Shown here in pieces: positions 55,937 to 64,000 of a stretch of 64,000 nt of DNA. The notes beneath the pieces are model-generated. The model saw nothing but the letters and a program-made list of their open reading frames with translations, did no database searches and was not told the DNA's origin. Source of the stretch: Segatella oris (GTDB lineage Bacteria > Bacteroidota > Bacteroidia > Bacteroidales > Bacteroidaceae). The stretch covers positions 2,892,501 to 2,956,500 of the forward strand of contig NZ_LR134384.1 in NCBI RefSeq assembly GCF_900637655.1, written 5' to 3'. Positions within the stretch are counted from its first letter, which is position 1. Each line of letters starts with the position of its first letter. The position numbers were made by a program, and so were the translations under genes.

Positions 55937-57718
55937 TTGAGACAGTACTTCAAACATATTCCATTTGCTTTGGCTATCACTATGATGGCTGCAACAGCAG
56001 TTTTCCCATCGTTTGCCAAACGTGATAAGAAACAGAAACAGACGGTTTCATCGGCCAATGTGTCTATGATGAGCTATGAAGACAGCGTGCGTTACAACAC
56101 GATGTTCCTTGATGCAATCCTCGCTGAAGCTGCCGACAAGAATGATTCTGCCTATGCTCTGCTGAAACAATGCATCGAACTCAATCCTAATGCGGCCGAA
56201 GCTTATTATTTCCTTGCTCCATTTGAGTCGGACAAGAAGAATGACACATTAGCGATTTCCTATCTTACGAAAGCCTGTGCTCTCTCTCCCGACAACGACG
56301 ACTATCAGGAACGATTGGCCGAATACTACATCAATGCACAACAATATGCCAAAGCTATTGATGTATTTGAAGCTTTAATAACTCATCATAGCGACCGTAC
56401 TGATGTGCTCCAAGTGCTTCTTCAGCTCTACAACCAGCAGAAAGACTACGACAACATGCTGCGAACACTCGCCCGACTTGAACAGAACGACGGCAACAGT
56501 GAAGCCCTTACGATGTCAAAGGTGCACGTTTATGAACTCAAAGGTGACAGGAAACAGGCTTACAAAGCACTTCAAACGCTCTGTGACACCTATCCTAACG
56601 ACCCTAATTATCGTGTCATGACAGGAAACTGGCTCATGCAGAACGACCGTAAGAAAGAAGCCTATGAACTCTATCAAGGCGTGCTGAAAGAAGAACCAAA
56701 CAACGCTATGGCCCTTGCTTCCATGTATGATTATTACATGGCAACTCAAGACAGTCTGCAGGCAAAAAGCATCATGGAACGTATTTTATTGAGTGATAAA
56801 AGCGACTCTAAGATGAAGCAAAGCATGATTAGACAGTTCATTCAAACCAATGAACAAAGTGGTGGTGACAGTATAAAAGTGTTGAAAATGTTTGATGAGG
56901 TCATGAAAACATCTCCCAAGGACGCTGCCATTGCTGAACTGAAAGTAGCTTATATGTCGCTGAAGAAGATGCCGACAGTAGCTATCGACAGTGCGATTGT
57001 CAATCTACTTAACATCGCCCCAGACAATAAGGGAGCACGAATTCAACTGTTGCAAGACGTTTGGGCATCGAAGGACTGGCTACGAATTATCGACCTCTGC
57101 AATACTGGGTTGGCTTTCAATCCCGATGAAATGGGCTTTTATTATTTCATGAGTATGGCTTACATTCAGCTTGATAAAACCAATCTTGTTATTGAGACCA
57201 TACGCAAAGGAATGATGCATGTGAACGATAAAACCAACAAGGACATGGTGGCTGAACTCTATGCGATTATGGGTGATTATCTGCAGAAACAGAATCGTTA
57301 TAAGGAGTCGTATGCAGCTTACGACAGCTGTTTGCAATATAAAAATGATAACATCTATTGCATGAACAACTATGCTTACTACCTCAGTATTAATGGTGGT
57401 GACCTGAAGAAAGCCGAGCAAATGAGCTTCAAAACGGTACAAGCTGAACCCAAGAATGCCACCTATCTTGACACTTATGCATGGATACTTTTCATGCAAA
57501 AGAGATTTACCGAGGCCAAGATATATGTTGACCAAGCTATCAAAAATGATACTGATTCTGTGCTGAATTCAGTCATTTTAGAACACGCCGGGGATATCCA
57601 TGCACAGCTTGGCGACACAAAGACAGCCCTATACTATTGGCATAAGGCCCTAAAACTCGGCAGTGGAAACACTGCTATTCTTGAGAAAAAGATTCGTTTA
57701 AAGAAATATATCAAATAG
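55937..57718 (+). CDS. secreted tetratricopeptide repeat protein
   Basis: A 593-aa protein with a signal peptide (HIPFALAITMMAATAVFPSF) and many TPR helices, for example AAEAYYFLAPFESDKKNDTL and AYYLSINGGDLKKAEQMSFK. TPRs bind partner proteins, so it is probably a periplasmic or outer-membrane scaffold. The only start that keeps the whole signal peptide is a TTG at 55937; the first ATG in frame falls inside the hydrophobic core. It lies 18 bp after dut and 3 bp before the DUF4292 gene. Confidence 0.86.
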   Translation: MRQYFKHIPFALAITMMAATAVFPSFAKRDKKQKQTVSSANVSMMSYEDSVRYNTMFLDAILAEAADKNDSAYALLKQCIELNPNAAEAYYFLAPFESDKKNDTLAISYLTKACALSPDNDDYQERLAEYYINAQQYAKAIDVFEALITHHSDRTDVLQVLLQLYNQQKDYDNMLRTLARLEQNDGNSEALTMSKVHVYELKGDRKQAYKALQTLCDTYPNDPNYRVMTGNWLMQNDRKKEAYELYQGVLKEEPNNAMALASMYDYYMATQDSLQAKSIMERILLSDKSDSKMKQSMIRQFIQTNEQSGGDSIKVLKMFDEVMKTSPKDAAIAELKVAYMSLKKMPTVAIDSAIVNLLNIAPDNKGARIQLLQDVWASKDWLRIIDLCNTGLAFNPDEMGFYYFMSMAYIQLDKTNLVIETIRKGMMHVNDKTNKDMVAELYAIMGDYLQKQNRYKESYAAYDSCLQYKNDNIYCMNNYAYYLSINGGDLKKAEQMSFKTVQAEPKNATYLDTYAWILFMQKRFTEAKIYVDQAIKNDTDSVLNSVILEHAGDIHAQLGDTKTALYYWHKALKLGSGNTAILEKKIRLKKYIK

Positions 57719-57721
57719 CAA

Positions 57722-58627
57722 ATGAAAACAAAAACAAAGTATAGCCGGCTCATCCTGTTGGCATTTTCCCTGCTCCTCACTGCCTGTGGAACAAAGAAAA
57801 ATATAGTAAGATCCACAGCGACAACTTCCAACACGACGATGAAGACATCAAAAGCTACCGGTAACAGTGAACTGCAAAAACTTGCATTCATGCAGAAAGT
57901 GGCTGACAATGCTGTTTATGCCACTAACATTGTCGGCGACATGAAGTTCAACTTGCAGGTTGGCAACAGGAATATCACTACGTCAGGGGCACTTCATATG
58001 CGCAAGAACCAAGTCATCCGCATTCAGCTTTTCATTCCTTTGTTGGGCACAGAAGTGGGCCGTTTGGAGTTCACTCCTGATTATGTGCTCGTCATCGACC
58101 GTCTGCACAAGGAATACATCAAGGCCGATTATTCACAATTGGACTTCTTGAAAAACAACGGTCTGAATTTCTACAGCCTGCAATCCCTGTTCTGGAACCA
58201 GTTGTTTCTGCCTGGGAAAGATCGTCTGAACGAGTCTTCACTGCGCCAATTTAATGTCAATTTGCAATCTTCCGGCACGACAATACCAGTCAGTCTGCAT
58301 CAAGGGAACATGGATTTCGTTTGGAATGCCGACAAACAAAACGGCACAATAGGCCAGACAACCGTATCTTATCGTAGTCAACAACATGGTAACTCCACGC
58401 TCACTTGGCTTTATTCCAACTTCATGACCGTAGGAGTGAAAAGCTTTCCTGCCAAGCAAAGCTTTACTTTTACTACGACGGCAACTCGTCAAAAACAAAC
58501 TGTTCAGGTGACTCTCGACATGGATGAGGTGACAACAAAAGACAACTGGGAGGTCAACTCTACCGTTTCAAGTAAATATAAGAAGATAGAAACCAAGGAC
58601 ATCTTAGCTAAAATCATGACGCTATAA
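57722..58627 (+). CDS. lipoprotein, DUF4292-like
   Basis: A 301-aa predicted lipoprotein with lipobox LLTAC (Cys near residue 22). The body is strand-rich (NIVGDMKFNLQVGNRNITTS, GALHMRKNQVIRIQLF, LEFTPDYVLVIDRLHKEYI), giving a half-barrel similar to LolA/LolB lipoprotein carriers. I recall this as DUF4292. A role in lipoprotein or lipid handling is inference from fold. Its stop is followed at once by the ATG of the EnvC-like gene. Confidence 0.82.
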   Translation: MKTKTKYSRLILLAFSLLLTACGTKKNIVRSTATTSNTTMKTSKATGNSELQKLAFMQKVADNAVYATNIVGDMKFNLQVGNRNITTSGALHMRKNQVIRIQLFIPLLGTEVGRLEFTPDYVLVIDRLHKEYIKADYSQLDFLKNNGLNFYSLQSLFWNQLFLPGKDRLNESSLRQFNVNLQSSGTTIPVSLHQGNMDFVWNADKQNGTIGQTTVSYRSQQHGNSTLTWLYSNFMTVGVKSFPAKQSFTFTTTATRQKQTVQVTLDMDEVTTKDNWEVNSTVSSKYKKIETKDILAKIMTL

Positions 58628-60301
58628 ATGAAAAGAATTGCATTCATCCTATTTACCCTGCTGCTGACACTCAGTATTTCGGCACAAAAAAAAGCGCCGA
58701 ACAAGCAGTATGTAAAGACACAAAAGAAAGCAAAAACAATAAAAAAGGCAGTTAAGCCCAAGGGTAAAACTGTCCAAAAGACCGCAATCTATACCAATGC
58801 TTCTATTCGCGGACTGCAAGGACAGCGTTCACAGATACAGAAAAAGATAAAGGAACAGGAGCAAGCTCTACGCAAGAACCAAGCTGATGTAAAAGAAAGA
58901 CTCAACAATCTGCTGACTCTTAACAGTCAGATTGATGAGCGGCAGAAGAATATCAACGGCATAGAGAAAGACATTCACCATATCAATGGCAACATTGATA
59001 TACTCAAAGCACAGCTCCAGACACTTGAACAACAACTGGCAGACCACAAGAGTAAGTACATCAAGTCTATGCGCTACATGGCTCATCACCGCACAGTTCA
59101 AGACAAATTGATGTTTATCTTTTCAGCAAACAACTTCACTCAGATGTACCGTCGCCTACGTTTCGTGCGCGAATATGCCGACTTTCAGAAGGCACAAGGA
59201 GAGATGGTGAAGAACAAACAGGCTCAGGTTGATGGAAAACACAAACAATTAGAGCAGGTGAAAGGGCAGAAGAGCAATCTTCTTTATCAAGGAAAGAAAG
59301 AGAAAGAAGCCCTTGAAGGTCAGCAGAATGAACAGAAAAAGATGGTTGCTTCGCTGCAAAATCAGCAGAAAACCATTCAGAAGATTATCACAGAACAAAA
59401 GCAGAAAGACGCTGCCCTCAATGCACAAATCGACCGATTGGTAGCTCAAGAAGTGGCCAAGGCACGTGCACGTGCAGCTGCAGAAGCCAAACGTCAGGCT
59501 GCAGCTAAGGCCGCCGCACAACGCCGCGCTGCAGAATTAGCCCGCCAGAAAGCCGCTGCAGAGGCTGCAGCCCGCGAGAATGCACGTCGTATAGCAGAGG
59601 CTAAAGAACGTGAAGCTCGCTTGAAAGCTGAAGCAGAAGCAGCTGCCCGAGCTGCAGAAGAAGCCCGAATTGCACAGCAATCAGCTGCAGAAGCCAAGAA
59701 AAAAGCCGCTGCGGAAGCAACTGCAAAAGCTGCTGCAGAGAAACGGGAACGGGCAGAACAGGCTGCAAAGGAGGCCGAAGCACAGCGCCAAGCAGCGGAA
59801 CGTAAGGCTAAAGTTGAGGCTGAACGCCAGAAACAAGAACTTGCAGAAGCTAAGAAAGAGGCTGATGCTGCTGAACGGTTATCGACTGTAGACCGCATGA
59901 TTAGCGGTGGTTTTGAAGCCAACCGCGGTCGGCTGCCAATGCCAATCTCGGGCAACTACAAGATTGTAAGCCACTTCGGACAGTACAATGTATCGGGCTT
60001 GAAAGGCGTGACGCTTGATAATAAGGGCATCAACATTAAGGGAAATCCAGGTTGTGTGGCTCGCTCTATCTATGATGGAGAAGTGAGTGCAGTCTTCGGA
60101 TATGCCGGAAGCATGGTAGTTATGGTGCGTCATGGCGCCTTTATCTCTGTGTATTGCAATCTGCGTTCAGTCAGTGTAAGCCGTGGGCAGAAAGTAAGCA
60201 CACGTCAAGCACTTGGCACTGTCGGCACAGATAATATTCTTCAGTTTCAATTGCGCAAAGAAACAACCAAACTTAATCCTGAAGCTTGGCTTGGAAGATA
60301 A
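58628..60301 (+). CDS. EnvC-like murein hydrolase activator with degenerate LytM domain
   Basis: A 557-aa protein: signal peptide (IAFILFTLLLTLSISAQ), a long coiled coil (about 60-420) whose second half is extremely rich in Ala, Lys, Glu and Arg, and a C-terminal M23/LytM domain (about 435-557). The domain lacks the zinc ligands: the HxxxD site reads LDNKGINI, the usual YAHL reads YCNL, and the HLHFEL-like strand reads ILQFQL. This fits EnvC-type activators of amidases in cell division, not a peptidase. Confidence 0.88.
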   Translation: MKRIAFILFTLLLTLSISAQKKAPNKQYVKTQKKAKTIKKAVKPKGKTVQKTAIYTNASIRGLQGQRSQIQKKIKEQEQALRKNQADVKERLNNLLTLNSQIDERQKNINGIEKDIHHINGNIDILKAQLQTLEQQLADHKSKYIKSMRYMAHHRTVQDKLMFIFSANNFTQMYRRLRFVREYADFQKAQGEMVKNKQAQVDGKHKQLEQVKGQKSNLLYQGKKEKEALEGQQNEQKKMVASLQNQQKTIQKIITEQKQKDAALNAQIDRLVAQEVAKARARAAAEAKRQAAAKAAAQRRAAELARQKAAAEAAARENARRIAEAKEREARLKAEAEAAARAAEEARIAQQSAAEAKKKAAAEATAKAAAEKRERAEQAAKEAEAQRQAAERKAKVEAERQKQELAEAKKEADAAERLSTVDRMISGGFEANRGRLPMPISGNYKIVSHFGQYNVSGLKGVTLDNKGINIKGNPGCVARSIYDGEVSAVFGYAGSMVVMVRHGAFISVYCNLRSVSVSRGQKVSTRQALGTVGTDNILQFQLRKETTKLNPEAWLGR

Positions 60302-60310
60302 AGACTTTTC

Positions 60311-60335
60311 GCTTCCCCTTCTATGGAGGGGAAGC
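60311..60335. repeat. GCTTCCCC/GGGGAAGC palindrome
   Basis: An 8-bp inverted repeat just after the EnvC-like gene. It may end that transcript and resembles the other C-rich/G-rich hairpins. The rest of 60336-60514 shows nothing recognisable. Confidence 0.7.
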
Positions 60336-60514
60336 CTTAATAAAGGGCTAATTACACTTCTCAACAACCGTTTATAAACGTAAAGATTAAAATAAAAAGG
60401 AACCAATTAAAGCTTAAACAACACCTATTCACATAAAGATTTTTCTACTTATCTCTCAAGATTGGGCTATCACATCCCACACCTTCATCTACTACAAACC
60501 TAAAACAACCTACA

Positions 60515-61757
60515 ATGATAAAACCTAAAAACATACTATTTGCCTGGTTCTGGCTAACATGTGCACTGACACATGCACAGCTTACAATGCCTCGCGCAAC
60601 CTCAACCTACTGGAGAGACTCCGTTCCCGCAGCCATGCGACAGAGTTATATCTCCTATGGTGCACAGTATATCGGCCAACCTTGGGCTACAATTCCCGAC
60701 TCTATCTTTGGTGAATTCAGACGCAATGGTAATCGAACGCATTACGAACAGCTTTGCTTTCAGAAACGAACTCAACTCGCAGCCGTAGCTATGGCCGAGA
60801 TTATAGAAGGCAAAGGACGATTCATACCCGACCTCAAAGCAGGATTAGACAACCAGCTTGCCGAACCTTGGTAGGGCATTCCCGCTCACTATGGCCCAGC
60901 CCAACCAAAGCAAAAAGACCAAACCGTAGACCTTTTCAATGCTGAAACAGCAGGTTTGGTAGCATGGATACGCTACATGTTAAACGATGCTTTAGGCCAT
61001 GACATGCAGCAGAAACTCGACCAAGAAATCCGCAGACGGCTGCTTCAACCAGCCCTGAAAACCAACTATTGGTGGAAACATAGTCGCATGAACTGGACGC
61101 CATGGATTTGTTCGAACTGGCTAACTGCCGTACTGATTTGCGAAAATGACGGGTCAGGAAAAGTATCTTGACAAGCTCTACAGCTGCATCAGCTATGCCG
61201 ACAGCATTATGCTTGACAAGGAAACAGGGCTTTATTTCCGCGATGGTAAATATGTTTATCCGAAACACAAGACGCTTCGCGGGCGCAAAGACTTCTGGGC
61301 AAGGGGCAACGGTTGGGTGCTGGCAGGGCTTGCCAAGGTGCTGCAAGACATGCCGAAAGACTATCGTCACTACACGTTCTTTGTTGAGAAATACCGCCGT
61401 TTGGCCAAAGCTGTGGCCAAATTGCAGCAGCGCGGCGGCTATTGGACACGCTCGATGATGGATCCACAACAGGCTCCTGGGCCTGAAACGAGCGGCACGG
61501 CATTCTTCACCTACGGTCTGCTCTGGGGCATAAACAACGGTATTCTCCCGATGAAATCGTATGAAAAGACCGTTCATCGCGCCTGGAACTATCTGAACAC
61601 AAAGGCTCTTCAGCCCGATGGTCGCGTGGGCTATGTGCAGCCTATCGGGGAGAAAGCAATCCCGGGACAGGTAGTTGATGCCCATTCCGAAGCCAACTTC
61701 GGCGTCGGAGCCTTTCTCCTTGCCGCCTGTGAATACTATCGATTTATTCATCATTAA
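60515..61757 (+). pseudogene. chimeric remnant: heparinase II/III-like N-terminus joined to GH105 C-terminus
   Basis: The first part (60515 to about 61160) has a signal peptide (FAWFWLTCALTHAQ) and the N-terminal helical domain of a heparinase II/III-like lyase: FGEFRRNGNRTHYEQLCFQK, then EGKGRFIPDL. A TAG at 60872 stands where TGG (Trp) is expected in EPW-W-GIPAHYG. The frame then continues VDLFNAETAGLVAWIRYM and NWTPWICSNWLTAVL, and stops at 61169. The second part (61146-61757, shifted frame) is the C-terminal part of a GH105/GH88 unsaturated glucuronyl hydrolase: DFWARGNGWVLAGLAKVLQD, GPETSGTAFFTYGLLWGIN, ANFGVGAFLLAACEYY. The join lies near 61145-61165. Neither enzyme is complete. Confidence 0.87.
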
Positions 61758-61778
61758 ACCGATTTCATCGAACATAAA

Positions 61779-61859
61779 GCCACGAAAACTATCTTTCCCG
61801 GATAGCTTACAACACAGAATACAGGGAAGCATGCACCGTGCTTTCCTATGTTTCGTGGC
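61779..61859. other. predicted three-way-junction structured element
   Basis: An outer stem GCCACGAAA (61779-61787) with TTTCGTGGC (61851-61859) encloses two hairpins: CTATC/GATAG (61789-61805) and GGGAAGCA/TGCTTTCC (61824-61846). It lies 21 bp after the GH105 remnant. It could be a terminator-like RNA or a mobile repeat; no T run follows. Confidence 0.6.
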
Positions 61860-61949
61860 CTCATCTGCAATGACTTTCCCCACCACTTCCAATGAGTAAA
61901 ATCCTTTACAATACCCCTTTCAGGAAGCGCCTCACTGAAAAATAAAAGT

Positions 61950-62270
61950 GATCAGGTCGTAAATACGCGAGTTTTGAGGTCTCCAAGCAATCTGTTGACT
62001 ATCAAGCTATTAAGAAAAAGAACATGGATATTTCGTCCCTTTTCAGGCAGAAAGCAAGCTGACATGACGCTTTTTAACCGCTGATTTGAGTCATTTCATC
62101 ACGTAATCTGCAGCATATCAGCATGCCATCTGCACCAAAACGCAATGCGAAATGACGCATATTGCACAACAAACCCAAAGAGGAAAGGAAATAACTACGA
62201 TGAAATGGGCAAAAAACGACTAAGAAAACGTTCTTTATTTTCTAAAAGGTCAACTTTCAACGAGCGTTTT
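61950..62270. repeat. composite intergenic repeat, apparently inverted
   Basis: The parts come in reverse order. Part C is at 61955-62025 (AAATACGCGAGTTTTGAGG, the complement of the form at 38280). Part B has 22-bp units at 62062, 62084, 62106, 62128 and 62150, much diverged. Part A is at about 62222-62270 (TTTCTAAAAGGT, complement of the form at 47660). It lies between the GH105 remnant and the M3 peptidase gene. Confidence 0.65.
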
Positions 62271-62488
62271 TTTAGCCAATTTTTATTACAATATCACGCT
62301 TAAACTTCAAGTTCTTCATCCAACCTATTCATTTTCTTTGACTGTCTCCAAGACTGAATTGGTGATGAAACGCCACATGCAACGCCTCACTGAACACAGT
62401 AAATTATACATCATAAATGATGCATTATGAATTAAAATCGCTATTTTTGTAGCCGACAATATGAATTGAAAACCAAACGAATAAAACG

Positions 62489-64000
62489 ATGAAGAAACTC
62501 CATGCAACCCTTAAGCGCTCGCTATTGGCAGCCGGTTTAGCCTCTACCGTGGCGCTTTCAGCCTCGGCACAACAGGCTCACGAAGACAAAAGACGCAATC
62601 CGTTGCTCATCTATAGCGCACTGCCTTTTACGGCACCTGACTTCAGTTGTATTTCAGAAACCGACTATAAGCCGGCCTTGTATAAGGCTATTCATGATCA
62701 ACGCGACTTTATCAATCACATCGTCAACAACGAGGAAACTCCCACTTTCGCCAATACAATCCAAGCTTATGAGCGAAGTGGCGTGATGCTTGACCGCGTT
62801 TTAAGCGTATTCTATTGCTTGACAAGTGCTCACAAAACGCCAATCATAGCCCAGACAGAGAAAGAAATCACGCCCGTTTTAACCGACTGGCAAAACAAGA
62901 TAACCTTTAATGAGAAACTATTTGCCCGCATCAAGTATGTCTATGACCACGAACGAAACACGCTGAAAGGTGAAGATCTCAAGCTTTTAGACGAGACCTA
63001 CAAGCAGTTTGTACGCTCCGGCGCTCTTCTTTCAGCCGAGAAGAAAGCGCGGATGGAGCAAATCAACAGACGAATTGCCGAACTACAGCAGCAATGGGGC
63101 ACCCTGTTGACCGATGCAACCAATCAGGCTGCAGTGTGGGTGAACAGTAAAGACGAGCTGAAAGGACTGAGTGAGGCCGATATTGCCCAATGCAAGAAGG
63201 ATGCAGTAAGCCGTGGTGGTAAGGCTCCTTATTGCATAGTGATTGTCAACACCACACAACAAGCCATTCTTACTCATCTTGATAACCGCGATTTACGCCG
63301 TCGCGTGTTCGAAGCTTCAGTGCATAGAAGCGACGGAACAGGTGGTTTCAACACCTATCCTATCGTAGTTGAGATGGCAAAGTTGCGCGCAGAGAAAGCC
63401 GAACTCATGGGGTATAAGAACTATGCTGCCTATTCTTTGGAGAACACCATGGCTAAAACACCGGAGAATGTGTATGCCTTTTTGAAACAACTCATCGCTT
63501 CTTACAAGCCAAAAGCAAAGGAAGAGACCCGCGAAATCGAAAAGTTTGCCCGCAAAATCGAAGGAAACGACTTCAAACTTCAACCCTACGACCGCTTCTA
63601 CTACTCGGCAAAGATGAAGAAAGCCAAGTATAATTTCTCCGAAGATGACGTCAAACCTTACTTCAATATCGACAGTGTGCTCATCAAGGGTGTGTTTTAT
63701 GCTGCCCAAAGAGCCTACGGATTGACTTTCAAAAGGGCTTGGGACGTACCGACATATCATAAGGATATGCGCGTGTATGAAGTCATTGACAAGGACGGAA
63801 AGCCACTCGCACTGTGGTATTGTGACTACTTCCGCCGCCCAACCAAACGTGGAGGTGCGTGGATGAGCAGCTTTGCCAAGCAGAGCAAATACCGTAAACA
63901 GCAGCCTATTATCTATAATGTGTGCAACTATGCCAAGGCACCCGAGGGCCAACCTACACTCCTGACATGGGACGAAGTAACGACAATGTTCCATGAGTTT
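62489..64000 (+). CDS. dcp: M3-family peptidyl-dipeptidase, 3' end outside the window
   Basis: The first 504 codons of a secreted metallopeptidase, open to the window edge. A signal peptide (SLLAAGLASTVALSASAQQ) is followed by NPLLIYSALPFTAPDFSCI, TPTFANTIQAYERSG, QWGTLLTDATNQAAVWV, YAAYSLENTMAKTPENVYAF and, at the very end, TTMFHEF, the start of the HEFGH zinc motif. The Dcp type (dipeptide release from the C-terminus) is the usual assignment for this layout. TATTTTTG at 62442-62449 is a likely -7 element. Confidence 0.93.
   Translation, partial: MKKLHATLKRSLLAAGLASTVALSASAQQAHEDKRRNPLLIYSALPFTAPDFSCISETDYKPALYKAIHDQRDFINHIVNNEETPTFANTIQAYERSGVMLDRVLSVFYCLTSAHKTPIIAQTEKEITPVLTDWQNKITFNEKLFARIKYVYDHERNTLKGEDLKLLDETYKQFVRSGALLSAEKKARMEQINRRIAELQQQWGTLLTDATNQAAVWVNSKDELKGLSEADIAQCKKDAVSRGGKAPYCIVIVNTTQQAILTHLDNRDLRRRVFEASVHRSDGTGGFNTYPIVVEMAKLRAEKAELMGYKNYAAYSLENTMAKTPENVYAFLKQLIASYKPKAKEETREIEKFARKIEGNDFKLQPYDRFYYSAKMKKAKYNFSEDDVKPYFNIDSVLIKGVFYAAQRAYGLTFKRAWDVPTYHKDMRVYEVIDKDGKPLALWYCDYFRRPTKRGGAWMSSFAKQSKYRKQQPIIYNVCNYAKAPEGQPTLLTWDEVTTMFHEF

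Noticed and set aside
59494-59955. A 153-codon minus-strand frame rich in Ala and Ser
   Set aside because: It is the complement of the Ala-rich coiled coil of the EnvC-like gene; such repeats leave long open antisense frames.

Overview
The window looks like chromosomal DNA of a Bacteroidota member close to Prevotella. The evidence is promoters of the TTTG-N19-22-TAnnTTTG type, few Shine-Dalgarno sites, lipoproteins and a TonB receptor of Bacteroidota-only types (DUF4923, DUF4876, DUF6850 and DUF4292 as I recall these families), and a GH110/GH92/GH105-type glycan gene content. The genus is inferred, not proven.

Layout. 1-2835: a minus-strand rRNA operon (16S, tRNA-Ile, tRNA-Ala, start of 23S) with its promoter. 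3283-8554: Bax-inhibitor protein, lipoprotein, a broken phosphatase/GH92 chimera and a GH110 galactosidase. 9298-15343: ArgR, PspC, an XRE-cupin/acyl-CoA-ligase pair, then a minus-strand set (DeoR regulator, acyltransferase, lipoprotein). 16581-20702: glpABC. 21107-25014: ddl-rluD-PASTA, rpmH, efp. 25094-29417: glycosyltransferase, radC, hydrolase, lpxH and a DUF59 protein. 29554-31108: two divergent tRNAs and dense repeats. 31109-37897: divergent murF/folP, cdaA, pta-ackA and a sugar kinase. 38542-40698: an SPFH protein followed by three paralogous small membrane proteins. 40996-47455: fatty-acid CoA ligase, prfB, a 49-aa membrane protein, CYTH, MmcQ/YjbR, a sodium symporter and an HhH protein. 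48258-53930: TonB receptor, DUF4876, DUF6850 barrel. 54043-60301: dgt (minus), then dut-TPR-DUF4292-EnvC-like. 60515-64000: a broken heparinase/GH105 chimera and an M3 peptidase cut by the window end.

Most genes are housekeeping: cell wall (ddl, murF, PASTA, EnvC-like), lipid A (lpxH), nucleotides (dut, dgt), translation (efp, prfB, rpmH), acetate fermentation (pta-ackA) and anaerobic glycerol-3-phosphate oxidation (glpABC). Two carbohydrate loci have decayed to fused gene remnants.

The least explained feature is intergenic. Eight gene boundaries carry short arrays with a strict 22-bp period built around TGCGTCAAA or its complement TTTGACGCA. At four or five of them the array sits inside a larger ordered module with conserved flanks. 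Other repeats are a 66-bp tandem next to murF, an 88-bp tandem carrying the tRNA-Pro 3' tail, and scattered CCCCTCCC/GGGAGGGG hairpins. I found no CRISPR array, intact IS element, prophage or integrase.
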